Notes under the pieces: generated by a model
Seen by the model: only the letters and a program-made list of their open reading frames with translations
What the model was told of the DNA's origin: nothing
Database searches by the model: none
Assembly: GCA_018340805.1 (NCBI GenBank)
Contig: JACMZG010001914.1
Span: forward strand, 46,011,463-46,075,462
DNA: 64,000 nucleotides
DNA from: Microvelia longipes
Taxonomy: Eukaryota > Arthropoda > Insecta > Hemiptera > Veliidae
Reading direction: 5' to 3'
Shown: piece after piece, positions 11,601 to 36,581 of the stretch
How the letters are laid out: every line of letters begins with the position of its first letter
Numbering within the stretch: the first letter of the stretch is position 1
Made by a program: the position numbers and the translations under genes

Positions 11601-13232
11601 CTTTGTACAAAAATCAGTCTATAAGTGAAGTTGTACTATCCAAAAATATTTTTTATGATGTTATTAACTCGCAATAATGACTCTGCAAAAATTTTGAAAA
11701 ATCATAAAACACAGAAATGTTTTCGATTAGATTGACATTTGGGACGCATGTATAAGACTAACATATGAGCTAAGGTTCATCTCATTATCAGCATTGGTTC
11801 AATATTATCAAAGACATAAGTACATATTTAAAAAATTGTATAAAATCGGAAAGTAATCCAATTAATATAATTTGGTACAAGTGTATACCTATATGTATTA
11901 AATAAGTACACTAAGTTTCGTTTCAATACAAGTACATCCATGATTTTTGTTGGATGTAACTATCTGAGGACAGTATGAATTTAACCACTTGTATATTCCG
12001 AGGTCGAGTGAGGCAAGTCCGTAGCAAGGAGGATGAACATATAGAATCCGATGTAATAAGGACAAGTTCCAAGGTACCCTCTACCTGATTTTTTACTGTA
12101 ATTATTATGCATAGAAATCACAATTTAATTAATATTGTTTAGAAAATCTTATAACATAAGTGAACCTTCACAATAAAAGATTTGATGTTTTGGCGGGATC
12201 AGTCATGACATATGGAATGCGAAAGCCTGTTAAATACGCTGTGTGCACATAATAATTATTTACTACGTACACAAAGCGTATTTAACAGGCGATCGTATAG
12301 CATACGTATGCAATATGGTCAACTAACTTCACAGCTAACTTAACAGCGTTTTTTTTAGTCGATCGAGTGAGATTACGTGATAACTGATCCCGCCAAAACA
12401 TGGCGTCTTTTATAGTGAAGGTTCACTTTTGGTTATAAGAAAGTTTAAAACAAAATATATTAATTAAATTGTGGTTTCTTTGCATATAATAAAGTTACCC
12501 TAAAAAAATAATATTCCAAAAGTTATTTGATCAAAAACGGTAATATAGAAGTGAAATAAAAGTTCGACGAGAAGGTTATCCGTTAAATACGATCGTCTCT
12601 AAAGGTACATACAGCGTATCGGGGGATCCATTTAGATTCCATCTCCCTAGTTCTAGCGTATGCGATCGGATCCCCTCCATGGTTCATACAGCTAATATTA
12701 CCGTATTGAGAGATCGTATTCTATACGATCTGCAGATCTAAAGTGTGTGTAAACGTACTAATTGAGACTTTTTAACTTACCACACTACAAGGTCCCGCCT
12801 ATTAGCGGGACCTATATTTCGTCCTCCCTCTAAACAAACCACACACTCCCTTAAGTCCAATTAACCAGTGGATTTTTAGTTGAATTGAAAGTCAAGCCGT
12901 ATATAAAAAAGAGTCTATTAGAACCTTCCCAGAGTCTAGAAGGCAAACCTTTCTTCCCGTAACTAACAAGGTAACGGGTAAAGAACATAGATACCTTTGG
13001 GAAAGACACAGAAGTAAACAGCTTGACCCCAACCATCATCAGGAGGATGTAATCTGCCATCTACAAGTCTTACGCCTCTGAATGCTTTGGTTTCGGGGTT
13101 CCTGTACTTTAATCCACACGTACCAGGGAACTGAGCTGATAATGTAGATAGTAACAGTGTACCGTCACTCTCAGTCGGTAATTCTATCGGCTCATCCCCT
13201 TCTTCTTCCGATACTTGAATATAAGAACTCAT
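8503..13232 (-). CDS. TBPH: TDP-43 / TBPH RNA-binding protein, 5' three coding exons (partial)
   Basis: TDP-43 is a nuclear RNA- and DNA-binding protein that acts in splicing, repression of cryptic exons and mRNA stability. Three minus-strand exons (13232-12995, 9398-9229, 8643-8503) join in frame to 183 residues. The N-terminal oligomerisation domain (1-79) starts [20 protein letters not shown] bipartite nuclear signal, KRK at 82-84 and KTKR at 95-98, falls at the same residue numbers as in human TDP-43. RRM1 follows, with RNP2-like [11 protein letters not shown]1 KGFGFIRF and the conserved [19 protein letters not shown]. The start is the first ATG of the frame. RRM2 and the glycine-rich tail are not in the window, so the gene continues past the left edge. 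The segment after RNP1 (SRKRKP) is unlike the family and may contain compensating indels. Symbol by homology. Confidence 0.94.
9229..9398 (-). CDS. TBPH: TDP-43 exon 2 (nuclear signal and first half of RRM1)
   Basis: The acceptor is TTGTCTAG and the donor is GTAAGT. The exon enters in phase 1, restoring a Glu codon with exon 1, and leaves in phase 0. It encodes NKRKSDD, KTKR and [17 protein letters not shown]. Confidence 0.93.
9641..10106. mobile_element. hAT-like MITE in a TDP-43 intron
   Basis: The ends are CAGGGTTGGCA and its complement TGCCAACCCTG. Flanking octamers TGTGAGAA (9633-9640) and AGTGAGAA (10107-10114) differ at one base. CAGGG-type ends with 8-bp duplications are the hAT signature. 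Subterminal runs of CCCGGGT/ACCCGGG and GGGTTTT repeats are prominent. The 466 bp contain no transposase frame. Confidence 0.87.
10115..11159. other. TDP-43 intron 1 sequence, no further gene seen
   Basis: No exon-like open frame with splice sites, RNA gene or clear repeat pair was found. Confidence 0.35.
11160..12760. mobile_element. possible large element bounded by divergent inverted repeats of about 200 bp
   Basis: Sequence at about 11160-11365 resembles the reverse complement of about 12575-12760. Shared blocks include ACTAGGGAGATGGAA, ATCTGCAGATC and a TATGCTGTAAGTAC/GTACATACAGCGTA pair. The 1.2 kb between them has no coding region and contains a younger foldback element. The ends are not sharply defined. 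Confidence 0.5.
12107..12490. mobile_element. foldback element, 384 bp
   Basis: The arms run from GCATAGAAATCACAATTTAA to its complement and include GTGAACCTTCAC and GTTTTGGCGGGATCAG with their complements. The inner AAATACGCTGTGT/ACACAAAGCGTATTT palindrome gives a second stem. It has no open frame. Confidence 0.78.
12995..13232 (-). CDS. TBPH: TDP-43 exon 1 (N-terminal domain)
   Basis: The exon holds 79 codons plus one base, from the ATG of MSSYIQ to donor GTATCT after FPK. It encodes the ubiquitin-like N-terminal domain with FRGVRLVDG and the closing [10 protein letters not shown]. Upstream in-frame sequence has no other ATG. Confidence 0.94.
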
Positions 13233-13476
13233 AATATAAAACAAATACTTAAAAAAAGAACTTAAAAGCACGGACAATGTAGAAGCCTACTTAACAAGAG
13301 ACACCGATGAAAACAAGATGGCGACCCGCGCGACCGGTGACGCTTGGGAGGGGGGGGGTTGTGTGGTTGGCAAAACTGTGTATTAAAATACCGGCTGATT
13401 TTGATAATGATAAGAGTTTATAGAAATTTAAAAATTTGTCAATTTAAATCTTCAACTATTTTAGTTGTATTTAAAC
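13233..13476. promoter_or_regulatory. short bidirectional promoter between TDP-43 and CISD3
   Basis: Only 244 bp separate the two divergent start codons. The stretch contains a GC-rich island (13318-13367) with CAAGATGGCGACC, close to the YY1/pleiohomeotic motif AAGATGGCG, then GGTGACGCT and a run of nine or more G. No TATA box is obvious at either end. Shared promoter function is inferred from spacing and composition. Confidence 0.6.
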
Positions 13477-26501
<13,025 letters not shown>

Positions 26502-26890
26502 TTGAATTATATTTTTGATCTACTGAGAGACCCTCGCTCTCTATTTATACAAGAGGGAGAGAGGTTGCCAATGATCTCTCTAAAAAATGTAATAGCTATG
26601 GTTTCATTTAGTTGACTGATCAACAAATATTAGGGAATGAAAAATTCGATTAGTGTTTGCAGCTACTTCTGAGTAAATGGGAGTTTCAATTCGGGGAAAT
26701 ACAAGACACGAAAATGAGCGTTAATCTTATTGGTAGCTGTTTTTGGTTTTATTTTGGTTAATGTTTGTCCAACTAGAACAAAAAAGTTTAAACATTTCTT
26801 GTAACATTTATAAGAGATTTTGTATGACTAACAACTGCAGTCATATCCCTTCAAAATCGGGTTTAAATGGGAACCTGTCAAGTGTGGCCT
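26502..26890 (+). other. CISD3 3' untranslated region/flank
   Basis: No coding sequence or repeat is recognised between the CISD3 stop and the gap. A long open frame that continues into the gap is made of unknown bases. Confidence 0.4.
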
Positions 26891-27769
26891 CCATATTTAG
26901 NNNNNNNNNNNNNNNNNNNNNNNNNNNNNNNNNNNNNNNNNNNNNNNNNNNNNNNNNNNNNNNNNNNNNNNNNNNNNNNNNNNNNNNNNNNNNNNNNNNN
27001 NNNNNNNNNNNNNNNNNNNNNNNNNNNNNNNNNNNNNNNNNNNNNNNNNNNNNNNNNNNNNNNNNNNNNNNNNNNNNNNNNNNNNNNNNNNNNNNNNNNN
27101 NNNNNNNNNNNNNNNNNNNNNNNNNNNNNNNNNNNNNNNNNNNNNNNNNNNNNNNNNNNNNNNNNNNNNNNNNNNNNNNNNNNNNNNNNNNNNNNNNNNN
27201 NNNNNNNNNNNNNNNNNNNNNNNNNNNNNNNNNNNNNNNNNNNNNNNNNNNNNNNNNNNNNNNNNNNNNNNNNNNNNNNNNNNNNNNNNNNNNNNNNNNN
27301 NNNNNNNNNNNNNNNNNNNNNNNNNNNNNNNNNNNNNNNNNNNNNNNNNNNNNNNNNNNNNNNNNNNNNNNNNNNNNNNNNNNNNNNNNNNNNNNNNNNN
27401 NNNNNNNNNNNNNNNNNNNNNNNNNNNNNNNNNNNNNNNNNNNNNNNNNNNNNNNNNNNNNNNNNNNNNNNNNNNNNNNNNNNNNNNNNNNNNNNNNNNN
27501 NNNNNNNNNNNNNNNNNNNNNNNNNNNNNNNNNNNNNNNNNNNNNNNNNNNNNNNNNNNNNNNNNNNNNNNNNNNNNNNNNNNNNNNNNNNNNNNNNNNN
27601 NNNNNNNNNNNNNNNNNNNNNNNNNNNNNNNNNNNNNNNNNNNNNNNNNNNNNNNNNNNNNNNNNNNNNNNNNNNNNNNNNNNNNNNNNNNNNNNNNNNN
27701 NNNNNNNNNNNNNNNNNNNNNNNNNNNNNNNNNNNNNNNNNNNNNNNNNNNNNNNNNNNNNNNNNNNNN
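26891..27769. other. assembly gap (879 N)
   Basis: Unknown bases. The uneven length suggests an estimated gap. Confidence 1.
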
Positions 27770-28572
27770 TTTTCTGTGAGAAATATTACTCAAGTATATT
27801 TTTAGCATTTAAACAGAGCATAAATCACTCAATTTTAATTTTAAAACCTGCATGGATATTGCGAGTAGCGACTTACAGTTCAAATGTAAAGCACTTCAAT
27901 AATTTTTAAAATAGTAAAAAATGACGACTTCTAAATTAGAAGCAGAAATTTAAAATTTGTAACATCAAGATTAATATTTTTTCGAATAGAGTTTTTTCTA
28001 CAAAAAATGTAATAAAATTAAAGAAATAAACTTTAAAATCTACCAAATTAGAACAAACCAAAATGAGTAAAATGTTCCAAAAGTGGACTTAAAATCTCAT
28101 AAATTGTTCTACTCAACAAAAAATAATACTATTAATGTAACATCAGGGGACGGGACGGGGGACCAAGTATAATCTCAAAACAAAGTTTTTTCCTTGGTGT
28201 ACTTACAAAACTTGGGCGTAAATAACACTACCATTTTAATAGCAGACATTAAATTAGCAATCTTTAAACAATTAAATTATTAACCATATTTGTCTATAAT
28301 TAGTTAAAAAAATGTCAACAATAATTTTTCAGCATGTATTCACTTTTTCAGCATGTATTGACATCATAGAAAAAGCCTCTGGTAGTAATTAAAAAAACAA
28401 ATCACACTTTTACACATTAATTTAAAGTTGGTAAAAGACATTAAATTATATAATTTAAAAATTCAAAGAAATAACTAAATTAAGTTTAGTCATTTAAATG
28501 ATTCCCATTAGAGTAACTTAGAGAAACTAGTGCAACCTATTGAAGCAGCAACTCATTATTTATAGTGTTGGA
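27770..28572. other. AT-rich intergenic stretch, no gene seen
   Basis: No feature supported between the gap and the repeat at 28573. Confidence 0.4.
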
Positions 28573-29195
28573 AACATAGAGATATTATTACTAGAGGGGC
28601 CCTATTGGTTGAATTTTGAAACATCGAAAAAGTAACCTGACCACCTTCGCTTATAATGTAATCAAATAATGAGTACAAAATTACAATAACTTATATAAGA
28701 GTACGTTAAAAATACAAATCAAAACACAAACAAGGTATAGGAAGCCGTTCTTGAAGGAGGTTTCAATGAGGTTACACAGAGCCCCCAATACGATGTTATA
28801 GGCCTTTCAATGTATTGAGATAGGCTATGCCCCCTCTAGTATATATCTCTATGCCCAAAAAGATGTTTCTGGTCTTTCAATTTATTAAGATAGGTTCCCT
28901 CTAGTATATATCTCTATGACTTAATAGAACGATATATTAAATACCTATCTAATATTTACATCGTCTACACAATGTGTTGAACAGAGGTTGGAACATAGAG
29001 ATATTATTACTGGAGGGGCCCTATGGGTTAAATTGTGAAACATCGAAAAAGTAAACTGACCACCTTCGACTTTAACTCACTATTGACGGAAGTTTCAATG
29101 AGGTTACACAGAGCCCCTAAGAGTCCCAACAAGATGTTTCAGGCCTCTCAATGTATTGATATAGGCTATGCCCCCTCTAGTATATATCTCTATGG
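28573..29195. mobile_element. two tandem copies of a TIR element with CATAGAGATAT ends
   Basis: Each copy starts CATAGAGATATTATTACT and GAGGGGCCCTAT, and ends CCCCCTCTAGTATATATCTC plus TATG, the inverse of the start. Copies span about 28577-28854 and 28993-29195. A partial third right end lies at about 28855-28920. Internal blocks ATCGAAAAAGTAA and TTTCAATGAGGTTACACAGA are shared. Confidence 0.68.
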
Positions 29196-29433
29196 TTGCA
29201 AATAATGACCTTTTCTACGAATGATTTATTTAATAATGCTGACATTTTAGGAAACAGATTGTCCATCCATTACAAATGGAAAAGTTACCTACACCCAAAC
29301 AAAAATATAAATAAAAAATATTAGGTACAGAGTACCTGGGTACATTTCCTCACCGTGTCAGATTCGCAATGCTTATCCTCACTACTTTGGACGCACTTCG
29401 CTAGTCCTCAGAATATGGAAACCGTCTAATTTA

Positions 29434-29905
29434 TATTTATACAAAGAGACTAAAACTATTAGAGGGAGTACAGGACCCGATTAACACAGTGATAAGGGGT
29501 CTGGAAGTGAGACAGTTTCCATAGGTGCCGTAACTGTACTTACCCCTACTATAGTCTCCCTAGAGAGAGACTAGATACTCCCCCACCCCTCTAAAACTTC
29601 TATTGTAGCATGCATTCTACTAACGACGGACATTTTTCAGTGATGCCACATTAAACCACTTTATTCAAAACTAACAATTAAAGAATACATGCAATAGATA
29701 ATAATTAAAACTTATTTTAAATTAATTTTACTTGATTTAAAACAAAATAGTCGAAAAATAATGTAATATTTACGTGAAATTGTAATTATTAGGAAAAATA
29801 AAAAAATGACATCACCAATGTACGGTTAGGGCACCTAGCTACCCAAGGAATGATAAGAACTGTTGTATCCTCCCTCTAATAGTTTTAGTCCCTTTGATAT
29901 TTATA
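29434..29905. mobile_element. dispersed repeat with TATTAGAGGG-type ends, copy 2
   Basis: The ends ACTAAAACTATTAGAGGGAG and CTCCCTCTAATAGTTTTAGT are exact inverted repeats. The right half is homologous to the start of the element at 19005. No coding sequence. Confidence 0.72.
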
Positions 29906-31588
29906 GCAGTACGTCTTTGGAGTCACTATGCTCGTCCTCAGACAGTAAAAGCCCCCTTTTCCTGGCGGTTACCTATCCAAGTATTGTCCTTGTTTGATCC
30001 AGCTTAAAATATCAATACTAGCCTTACCAGATTTTAACACAATTGGATTATTTCATGATTTTTATTAATTTTTCAAAAAAATGTAAACATGGCATTCGAT
30101 AAAACTTAAACTAATGCCGATTATGATATAATGATAATGAAAATCAGTATATTTATTGGTATAATGTACGACAATATGGAGTTTTTTTAAACCTACGGGT
30201 ATAAATGAGGAAATGTAAAAATGGCTAATTTTTTTTTAATTAAAATTAAACACTATAAACATAAACAACCCTAACTCGACACATTACATTTGTTTATAAT
30301 TTAAATTAATTAAAGGTAAATATAAAAAATGTGATAGAAAGTTTATAATATGCACTTTTTGTTTAAATTTAACTGCAGTCAGATAAAGCTGATTTTAGTA
30401 ATGTTTATTATAAAAAAAGTTATATTTAGTAGAAAAAAATAAGCAAAACTTTCAGACGAAAATTTCCAAAAAAAACAACAAATTATATGGATGAGGAACA
30501 AACGTGTTTTAGACTAAGTTTTTCATTAAAATAAAATTAAAATATTCAGAAAAGAGAATTCTTGTGGAAAAAAAATATGTTGAAGGTCTCTATATTGTTA
30601 GTTTACTACAATACACACGACAGTGGCAGTGGCTAGCTAAAAGACAACAAATAACAAAAAACAGGCACTACATGTTTTCCCCTTAGTGAGATTTTCTTAA
30701 CACTTCAGAGTATCTCTCAATTTTGTATTTGAAAATTTCATAAGTATATTTTGTAACTATTAACGTACTTGTCAATTTTTAACTGTTTCAACAAAAGAAA
30801 GATTATTTGATTTGATTTAAAAAATATTTTGAAAAATTTTAAAACATTTAAGAGTTATGTCACGTGTTTGAAGTTAGTGATTACTTGAGTGAATGGTTAA
30901 CCTTAAATCTGAGTGAAAAAGAAATTTAACTTCCCAATTGGAAAAAACTAGCTGTCTGTGAAAATAACCAAATTTATGTAAAGGCAAAACAATGAATTTT
31001 CTTACAACTGTATTATTAATTTGTAGGGAGTAATAAATAAATGAGGTATGCACATTATTGGTCACTCAAATGTACATTATTATCCTATATTTTTATTGAT
31101 ATATAAAAAATACCAATAAAAATTAAGAGATTTAAGAGCTAATTAAGTAGTTGAGATTTTTTTATAAAAAATAAGTTTAGAGGTAAAGTAGGGTATGTAT
31201 TTGCAGTGCTTGTGAAGTATTACCACGCTTGGCATAAACCCACACTGGTAGGTAAAGTTCTGTTCTTCTCACTAAGTTTGAGTTAAGAAATATTTCCATT
31301 GCTCAAAATAAAAAAAAAATCAAGAAATTTATAAAATTTAAAACAGATGCACAAGTGTAAACATCAACACTTTGTCTTGAGTAGCAAACTAACTATCTCT
31401 ACAAAAAAAATAACTTAAATCAGAAATTTAAAAAAGGAAAGAGTACCAATACGAGAAAAATACCAAATAAGAATTCTCAGTTCTGAAAGATCCTATTTTA
31501 ATGTCGTCAATATACAGGTCGAAATGTAGAAACAAATTGTATATTTGTTAATAATTAATTGTTTATAGAAACGAAATGGGATGTGTAT
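29906..31588. other. AT-rich stretch downstream of PIP4K, no gene seen
   Basis: No open frame of note, RNA gene or clear inverted repeat. Part of it may be the PIP4K 3' untranslated region. Confidence 0.4.
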
Positions 31589-31776
31589 TTATTCAATAGA
31601 TTTACTTATAAATTCAATAAACCTCTTGCCGTACTGCTCAGGGTCACAGGTAGATATACCATCCACATTACTACCGTATTTGACTGTTTTGGCAGCTTTG
31701 GCCGCTTGCTTCTTAACTCCGTAGTGCGTAAGGACATCGATAACTGCAAGGAAATAGATTTCTTTGACTGGTGCAG
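31589..31776 (-). CDS. PIP4K: PIP4K exon 8 (activation loop and C terminus)
   Basis: The acceptor is TTTTTTGCAG, entering in phase 1. The exon encodes [19 protein letters not shown], the specificity loop and [15 protein letters not shown], then the stop. The stop codon lies within an AATAAA hexamer (31593-31588). Confidence 0.95.
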
Positions 31777-32158
31777 CTGCAAAAAATAGAAAAATATAAA
31801 AATTAATAAAAACTCTTGGTTGAAGAGTTTTTATAGGGTTAATGAAAACAGATTAAGCAACTGGGCTGTAATGTAAATTATTAAAGTAGATATTCTTTGC
31901 TCATGAAACAAAACAAAAATAAATTTCCAAAAAACTGATTCATTGTAATAAATAACACAATAAACTAAACCTTCACAGCTACTGCTTAATATTCTACTCA
32001 ACAATTTTTTATCTCATACAATTAGGTACATATGTAAGTATTCATTTATAAGTATATAAGTATTTATTTTATAAGTATCATATATAAGTATTTATTATAT
32101 AAGTGTTCTTATGTATACATACATAAGAACACACACACAAAATATATATATATAATAT

Positions 32159-32240
<82 letters not shown>

Positions 32241-35200
32241 TGCTGAGTGAGTGTAAACAATTTCAAGTCTCAATGCCACGTAATGACTCAGAATATTGTA
32301 TATTGTTAAGTTACAGGGTAGGACAACCTTCAGAGAAAAGTGATAATTATTTTTATAGATAATATTTTATTTCTTTACTTAGGAACTTTAAAAATAAGAT
32401 ATAAATAATTTTAACCTACTCTCAGAGGACGGTATTGCATATATATCTAGTTCAGGCACAATGCCTGTATCATACTGTAGAGAAGCGTCTCTGGTTAGAC
32501 CATGAGGGCTGTCAGGAGGTGTGGTGCCCCAAGGTGCATCTGTACCTGAATCTTCACCACCGCTATCACCTTCGTCACCAGCTCCTGTGTCGTATCCCTC
32601 GGCTTCTCCTCGCTGAACATCGTGGATACCAAGCAGCAGCGAGTAATCCATTAGATGTAGTTTAGTTAGGAACTGAACAACAATACAAACGGAAAACACT
32701 GAAGAAACATGACAAAATTACTGTTCACCAATAACATAGTAGATTTTTGGTCAATTGGAACCTATCATCAGTTCATCATGAGTCAAAACCCAACCAATAC
32801 AATTAATAAATGATGTAAAGAAATGATACAAAGCAGTAACTACACTAAGACCTCAATCAGCTTCCCTAACAAATTCAGAGTAGAAAGAGGTTAAAAAAGA
32901 TTAAATAATCTATTGTTTGTTCCTAAGCATTGTTGTTGAGTATTTTTAATTGAAAAGTCTTATATAGGTTAGTTGTTGTTAATCATTCAGTATAGAATAA
33001 TTAGAATTACTCAGTTTTTGCTGAATCATTCTATCATGGCAGGTATAGTATAAACATGGGAGAACAGTAAGTAAACCTTAGAATAATACTATATATAGAA
33101 GGAGCACTACTGATAACACGAAAGGTGGTTCACTGGTGCACTTAAGTAATGCTGCCACCCTAACAATATACAATTTTATAAAAAAAAAGTTGGCAATACT
33201 TCCGGTTGCTGAATTATTATGTTCTATTATTAATTAATGATTGATTATTCATAAAATACTAATATAAATATCGGTGAGTTACAATATTTTAAGCATTTTA
33301 AATTGTAGTTCAATGTTTTTAATTATAATTATATTAAAAGTAGACCTCATCAAATAAATGTAGATTCTTGTATTCCGCCACCCTTTTGCCATCTAAGACC
33401 AGTTTTATTAAATACTCAGCAGGTGTTTTAAGTTATTATATTCGTTCTTTATGATCTTATAAGTAGATATTTATGATACATATTTAAAATAATGTTTTGT
33501 TGTCAGGTTGGCAGCATTACTTAGTAGCACCAGTCAACCGGCTTTCGTGTTATCAGTGAAATTACATTGTGTTTACGGTCCTGTGCTCCTTCTATATTAG
33601 TATTATTCTAAGAAGTAAACCAACCAGCCTGCTGGAATTTATTAAAATGCAGGCAAAATGTCATGTAATAACACAAAATAACAAGCAATGGACAAGCATC
33701 TTGAGTGAGCCCAAGATTTGTGAAGTGGTCAACTCGCAGAGGGGCCAAGCCCCGATTTATTTGTAAAGATACTGTTTTCTTTTCATTATAATTTATCATA
33801 TCATACAGTGAGCAGACACTGACTAAAAACTCTATGAAAATTGCTAAAATAACTGCAAGTATAAATAAATTCAGGTATGAAAATTTAGAAAGTCTTACCC
33901 CGACGTCAGCATTTAAAGTTTCTATAAAAGACTCCTTAGCGTCGTCACCGATATAAATCTTAGTCTTTTCTTTAACAAAATCATTGTCTTTGAAGGTGGG
34001 CAGGTCTTTCTCTTTCTCCCTATCTGAAGCCTCTCGATCTACAGTCGAACCCTTCAAGTCAAATTTCCTATAAAACATAATTATATTGTAACAGAGGAAA
34101 TACAACGGAAAGACAAAACATTGAAACAGAATGAAATTGTAGCAAAAAAATTTAACAGTAATGTTCCCAAAAAAGTAATAAAATCAAGTCGCATGCACTA
34201 ACAAAATCTATTTGGGCCTTACTGAGATTCAAAACATTGATTAAACTTTAGTTGAGAGGCATATGATAACAAACTTAAACTTATAACAATTACTAAATTA
34301 ATTAGTTATTATAGCAAAATTAAACTCATGATAATAATGAATAAATTAATTTGTCATGATAACAAACTTAAACTTTATTATAAAGGTTTTAAGAATTAAT
34401 ATATTTCTTATTTATTAGTTAAATAGAAGAGAGGAAAGTAAGTAGTAGTAAGTAGTTGTTCAGCACAAAGGAGAAATTGCAATACAGTTTTGTTAAACTT
34501 AGCTCAAAGTGACAGAAATCACATTTACAAAGTAAACACCTGTTACATCTTCTGTTAAAAGCAAAATTAACATTTTGAATAGTAATGTAAACAAACTTTT
34601 GAATTATATTTTGGCTTAGAATAATACTGTATATAGAAACAACTTTTAAATTCCATTTTGGGCTGAGAATAATACAGCACATAGAGAAGGCTTCATTGCA
34701 CTCTTACATTTTTTTAACTCTTGGTTAAACTCTAATATTTTAAACAAGTTTGGATAATTGTACCTGTGTGTTGCAAGATGATTACTAAAAACATTCCTCA
34801 TGGCTACCATGTAATGTTCTACTCCATCTACTGTTAGCCTATACATACCAAGGTACTGAGGCAATAATGTCTTCCCGTGCCTTTCTACTATATACTGCAA
34901 CACAGTAAAAACAATTCATAAGTCAAAAACCAAAGAGAAACGCTTTTATTACAAAATACCATTATTCCTATCCCAGGCAGGGGTAGAGGGAATCTGGAGC
35001 AGCATGTGGGCTAAGCAGAGCTATTGTGTGGCTCTAAAAATATATATTTTTTTTAAAATGTCAAAAAAAAATTAGGTAAATCAATTATAGTTAGGTAGTT
35101 TATTCTTATCTATGGTAACATGGTACTCAACATTTTGATTTTAATTTTTCTCTATGGCTTGCGTTAAATAAATTCTAATACCTGAATAAATTTAGAGGAC

Positions 35201-36534
35201 AAAATATTGTGTCATTCGCCCACTGGGCTCCCATTACATTATGACCATTAATCTTTGGTCTTATACAAACTATAAATGTACTTTATTTACAATATATAAT
35301 ATTTATTTATTCAAAAAATACAATAACAAAAAATTGATCATGTAACCCTTTACCATAAAGGTTTTATAGGGTGGAGTACCAAGTTATGATTGATATGTAT
35401 TCGACAATTTAAAGGTAGGTTGAAATTAAAAAATAAATAAAAAATAAAATAAATCCTCCTTTTACATTCAAAAAATTAAAAAAAAAAAAAATGAAACATA
35501 GAGAAAAGGATGCAGAGACAAATCACAGGCTATCATTTGCAGAGGGCAAGTTTCATATCAATATTCTTTTAATAAAGCATGTGTATTAAATTAAGAAGGT
35601 ATAATGATAAATCAAAGAATTTAAATGAATCAAATAAAAATAATAAGATATAATAAAATAAATAAAAATAGGAAGAAATAGTTTAGGGTGACTAGTACAA
35701 AAAATTTAGTTTATTTAAATAATGATATTGCTAGAATCTAAGTGATTTGTCTGCTTTAAAATAAATTATTTCTTTTTAATATAAAAACTAAAATTTGAAT
35801 TAAATTTAATGACTTCAATTTAAGAAACTTTGGGATAATTTATATTACTTCTAATTTTTGTACTTGGACGATTTTCATTGTACTTTATTAGTATTTACGC
35901 AAATAAAGATTTTTTATTTATTTATTTATATAAAATAATTGGTTATTTAAGAGAGTGAAAGAGTATAATAAGAAATAAAATGAATAACTTAAGAAAAATT
36001 TTGAACTTAGAGATAAAAGTAATGAAATCACAATTTAGTCTTTTTATTGGATACTATTTAACAACTAAATTTTTAGAGAAAATTATAATTTTATTTCCTT
36101 ATCTACTCCTCCTCCCTCTCTCTGGACATAAGTCAAAATAACAAAGGAGTCATAATCATGCAGTTTAGGAACACTACCAATCCTGAATACCCTTCTGAAC
36201 GTACTGAACAAAAAAGATTTAATTTTTGTTTATTATTTATTTCAAAGATTTCGATTGGGCTAGAGTCCTCCTTGGTGTATTGGTATAAAAATATTGTGTC
36301 ATTCGCCCACTGGGCTCCCATTACATTATGACCATTAATCTTTGGTCTTATATTATAGGTGATTTTTGACTAGCACCATCAGATAAAATATTCTATGTTC
36401 GTGTTGTTACACAAATCTATATCTTGCTGAAAACTAGCATTAAAACAGACCACAATCAATATTAATCTACTAGAAATCAAAAACAAAAAAAAAATGAAAA
36501 TTTTTTTCAAAAGCAAAAAAAAATTTTTTTTTAT

Positions 36535-36581
<47 letters not shown>

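Noticed and set aside
12851..13060. Second minus-strand frame over TDP-43 exon 1
   Set aside because: It is out of frame with the conserved N-terminal domain.
26743..27909. Long frames of several hundred codons across the N gap
   Set aside because: They consist of unknown bases; real sequence on either side gives only a few dozen unsupported codons.
32435..32665. Plus-strand frame over PIP4K exon 7
   Set aside because: It is a shadow of the real minus-strand exon, which is fixed by homology and splice phase.
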